Shown here piece by piece: positions 19,018-21,004 of a DNA stretch of 21,004 bases. Within the stretch, counting starts at the first letter, position 1. The number at the start of each line of letters is the position of its first letter. The notes under the pieces are model-generated. The model was not told the DNA's origin. It was given only the letters and a program-made list of their open reading frames with translations, and made no database searches. The position numbers were made by a program, and so were the translations under genes. This DNA comes from Elysia marginata (taxonomy: Eukaryota > Mollusca > Gastropoda > Plakobranchidae): contig BMAT01000154.1 of assembly GCA_019649035.1 (NCBI GenBank), forward strand, positions 80,270 to 101,273, written 5' to 3'.

Positions 19018-19330
19018 CAGGTCTAGTGGTAGACGCTCGACTTTCAGACCAAGAGGTTTTAGGTTTGAGTCCTGCTTTCGGCAGGTCGACATTAAGTCCT
19101 TGAGAGTGGCTTTTTACACACATTTATTCGCCTCAGTCATGCGTTAAAGGAGTGCCCGGCTTTAGGCAGTGAAAGATCTTGTCAGTGTGCTAGAGTGAGG
19201 CACTTTATTAGCTGCTCCTCTATGAGTTCAAACGTTGATTTGGTTGGTATTGGCCTGTTGGGTAACTCATGTAAAGCGCTTAGAGCACATTAGTGGATTA
19301 GGCGAAATATAAAACCGCTCTTTTCACTTT
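19018..19330 (+). mobile_element. tRNA-derived SINE with L2-like 3' tail
   Basis: The head contains an A box (TCTAGTGGTAGACGC, 19022-19036) and a B box (GGTTTGAGTCC, 19062-19072) spaced as in a tRNA. A non-tRNA body of about 190 bases follows. The 3' end, GTAAAGCGCTTAGAGCAC then GGATTAGGCGAAATATAAAA (about 19270-19315), is the AAGCGCTT...GGCG..ATATAAA hairpin motif typical of CR1/L2-mobilised SINEs, so mobilisation by an L2-type LINE is inferred. Four short open frames across 18844-19147 are not genes. No convincing target-site duplication was found. Confidence 0.8.
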
Positions 19331-20075
19331 TACTTGTGATGTAAACCTGCAAACAAAATGGTCTTCGGTTACCAGATGGACTGCCATGATAAAACTGATT
19401 TGGATGTAGGTGGTAACAAGGCGGGGCAAAAGCATGCACCTCCTCCCTCGTGCTTTGTTGTTTACCTGTGGTTCATTTTTATAAGAGGGTCTAACTTAGC
19501 TGCTTGTTTAGAGGCAGTCGCAATATAGAGGAAAGAGCTAGGTAGCATTGATGATACGAAGAGACAATCATAGACAACTGGTCGTCATTTCATCAAGTCG
19601 GTCAACACAAGCAGCGTTACAGATATAATTGATCTTGATAACAATAGCTTGGTTAGAAGTTTTCAGTTAAGAAAGGAGGCAGAAATGCCGCTGTGTTGGA
19701 AAAATTTGATTGAATGAAATGTAGAAATTCATTAAATTAATCAAATGGGAACTCAGCAGGGAAATGTTGTATGCTATATTAAGGGAGAAACGAAAAGGGA
19801 TCTATTTTTACAGGTTTTCAAGCATGCTGCCCAATATAACTATTTGTCCATCACGACCGCATTTGTCAATGATCTTAAATGGTCGTCTTGGGCAGGTACG
19901 GCTGTAAGTCAACAGAAGCATGGTGGCGACATGGTATTTATAAGCTTTGTTTTTCTCAATGGCAAGGCTTTGTGTTTAATGTTGCTAGACGTTGAAGCAT
20001 ATTTTGGACATTTCTACTCAAAGCCTACTTCTCTCCACTGGTAATTTCATATCTTAAAAACCTGTACACTATAAG
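19331..20075. other. Unassigned region with a 99-codon open frame
   Basis: The segment is less AT-rich than its flanks. An open frame at 19745-20044 (+) has no recognisable domain or motif. It contains an exon-like stretch 19814-19895 bounded by TTTTTACAG and GTACGG, but that is out of phase with the SAM-like gene (see rejected items). It may be intronic or part of an unrecognised transposon. Confidence 0.3.
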
Positions 20076-20590
20076 ATAATTCAAACCTTGTTGGATACTT
20101 GTTTAATTCAAACTATTTTATTTGGGAAAAGATCATATAATAGGATGTCCTGTCGAGTTAAAATACTTTGAACCTGGTTATTTCAAATACTTGTTTGATT
20201 CAAACTACTTTATTTGGGAAAAGATCATACAATAGGATATCCAGTAAGTTTAAATTATTCAAACCTGGTTATTTCAAATACTTGTTTGATTCAAACTATT
20301 TTATTTGGGAAAAGATCATACAATAGGAAATCCAGTCGAGTGAAAATAGTTCGAACCTGGCAAATTCAAATGCTTGTTTAATTCAAACAATTTTATTTGG
20401 GAAAAGAGGATACAATGGGATGTCCAATTGAGTTTGAATAATTAAAACCTGGATAGTTCAAATACTTGTTTGAATCAAGCTATTTCATTTGGGGAAAGAT
20501 AAAAGAGGATGTCTCTTCACTGCTAATTTCATAACATACAAATCTTTCAATCATAAAATAATTCAAACTTAAAACAATTCAAATATTTCA
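20076..20590 (+). repeat. Tandem array, about 92-bp unit, five copies
   Basis: Landmark TACTTGTTT (or TGCTTGTTT) recurs at 20096, 20188, 20279, 20371 and 20463, a period of 91-92. Each unit contains GATTCAAACTATTTTATTT, GGGAAAAGATCATACAATAG, GATATCCAGT and ATTCAAACCTGG. The flanks are also duplicated: CTCTCCACTGGTAATTTCAT at about 20031 and CTCTTCACTGCTAATTTCAT at about 20514. The array is rich in TTCAAA/TTTGAA, with one TTCGAA surviving near 20350. Confidence 0.9.
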
Positions 20591-20691
20591 TTAATTCATA
20601 CAACCAGTCATGTATATGCAAATTATTGATTTTATCTTTTTTTTTTTTGTAATATATACTGACTTTAGAAGTTAAATTTTTGTTTCTGTAG

Positions 20692-20726
20692 GGTTTGAAA
20701 TATCCACACAGGACTGTAAAGTGTAA
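20692..20726 (+). CDS. Weak candidate for the next exon of the SAM-like gene
   Basis: A good acceptor (TTTTTGTTTCTGTAG, ending 20691) is followed in the required phase by codons WFEISTQD. The exon could end at a GTAAAG donor (20716), giving a 24-base microexon, or run CKV to TAA at 20724-20726. Short length and lack of any domain make this weak. More likely the next real exon lies beyond the window. Confidence 0.15.
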
Positions 20727-20986
20727 TACCTTATTTACCAGTGAAAATTAGACCATAAGTTTGTAATTGCATGATATTCAGAACTACTCTTTATTAGTAT
20801 CCACTGAATTGGATAAAAAAATCAGACAAACAGATTCTATTCAATTGGGAAAAATCAGTTTGAGAGATAAGGAAAAAGGACTTATTACATAACTATTCCT
20901 TCAAACGCAAAGAACATCTTAAAGAAAAAAAAAAACTTAGCAGAAACTTAACTATTATGTGATGCTCTAGCTATCTACAGAGCGGA

Positions 20987-21002
20987 TGTGTGTGTGTGTG
21001 TG
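20987..21002. repeat. (TG)n microsatellite
   Basis: Eight TG dinucleotides at the window edge; the run may continue outside. Bases 20727-20986 before it show nothing recognisable. Confidence 0.85.
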
Positions 21003-21004
21003 AG

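Noticed and set aside
18844-19147. Three short open frames around 19000
   Set aside because: They cross the start of the SINE at 19018 and its T-rich flank; no coding evidence.
19814-19895. Exon-like stretch with acceptor TTTTTACAG and donor GTACGG, open in frame with the 19745-20044 ORF
   Set aside because: The previous exon of the SAM-like gene ends in phase 1. Joined in that phase, this stretch reads into TAA after eight codons, and its product has no similarity to anything I recognise.
1-21004. CRISPR array, prophage or bacterial operon
   Set aside because: The tandem repeats present (90, 92 and about 150 bp units) have no spacer architecture, and there are no prokaryotic-style gene clusters.

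Overview
This AT-rich window looks like animal nuclear DNA, most likely from a mollusc and plausibly a heterobranch gastropod. It has short coding exons separated by kilobase introns with GT/AG borders, tRNA-derived SINEs, 5'-truncated LINEs, TA-flanked MITEs, and CTAGAT-rich tracts of a kind often seen in gastropod genomes. The organism call is an inference from this combination. No database search was possible.

Layout. Bases 1-490 look like the 3' end of a gene on the + strand that lies mostly outside the window: three 90-bp tandem repeats, then AATAAA and a GT-rich tract. Bases 490-9648 hold no recognisable gene. They carry three copies of one TA-flanked, pogo/Tigger-like MITE family (2713-3300, 4570-5248, 7695-7851). 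The first copy is interrupted by a second, different element. The second copy carries a GC-rich cargo with G-quadruplex motifs.

Bases 9649-12096, minus strand, encode a complete two-exon LURAP1/LURAP1L-like adaptor of 201 residues. Its single intron contains a LINE fragment bounded by a perfect 13-bp target-site duplication. Bases 12097-16058 separate two head-to-head genes and hold CTAGAT-rich sequence, an old LINE with a surviving YADD motif, a duplicated 150-bp unit and a minus-strand SINE.

Bases 16189-18643, plus strand, are the first three coding exons (196 residues) of a membrane-anchored protein with two SAM-like repeats; I could not name it. Its 5' leader appears to carry a short uORF, and its second coding intron contains a fourth MITE copy. 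The remainder (18644-21004) is repeat-rich: a transposon-end fragment, a tRNA-derived SINE with an L2-like tail, a 92-bp tandem array and a (TG)n run. Further exons probably lie beyond the window.

How the genes work together. The LURAP1-like protein is expected to act in the cytoplasm as an adaptor (vertebrate relatives link MRCK kinase to myosin-18A). The SAM-like gene is expected to be membrane bound. Nothing in the sequence ties the two functionally beyond their divergent arrangement, about 4.1 kb apart between start codons. The clearest second-look items are the unnamed tandem-repeat membrane protein, the nested MITE, and the G4-carrying MITE. I did not find convincing evidence of a wholly new system.
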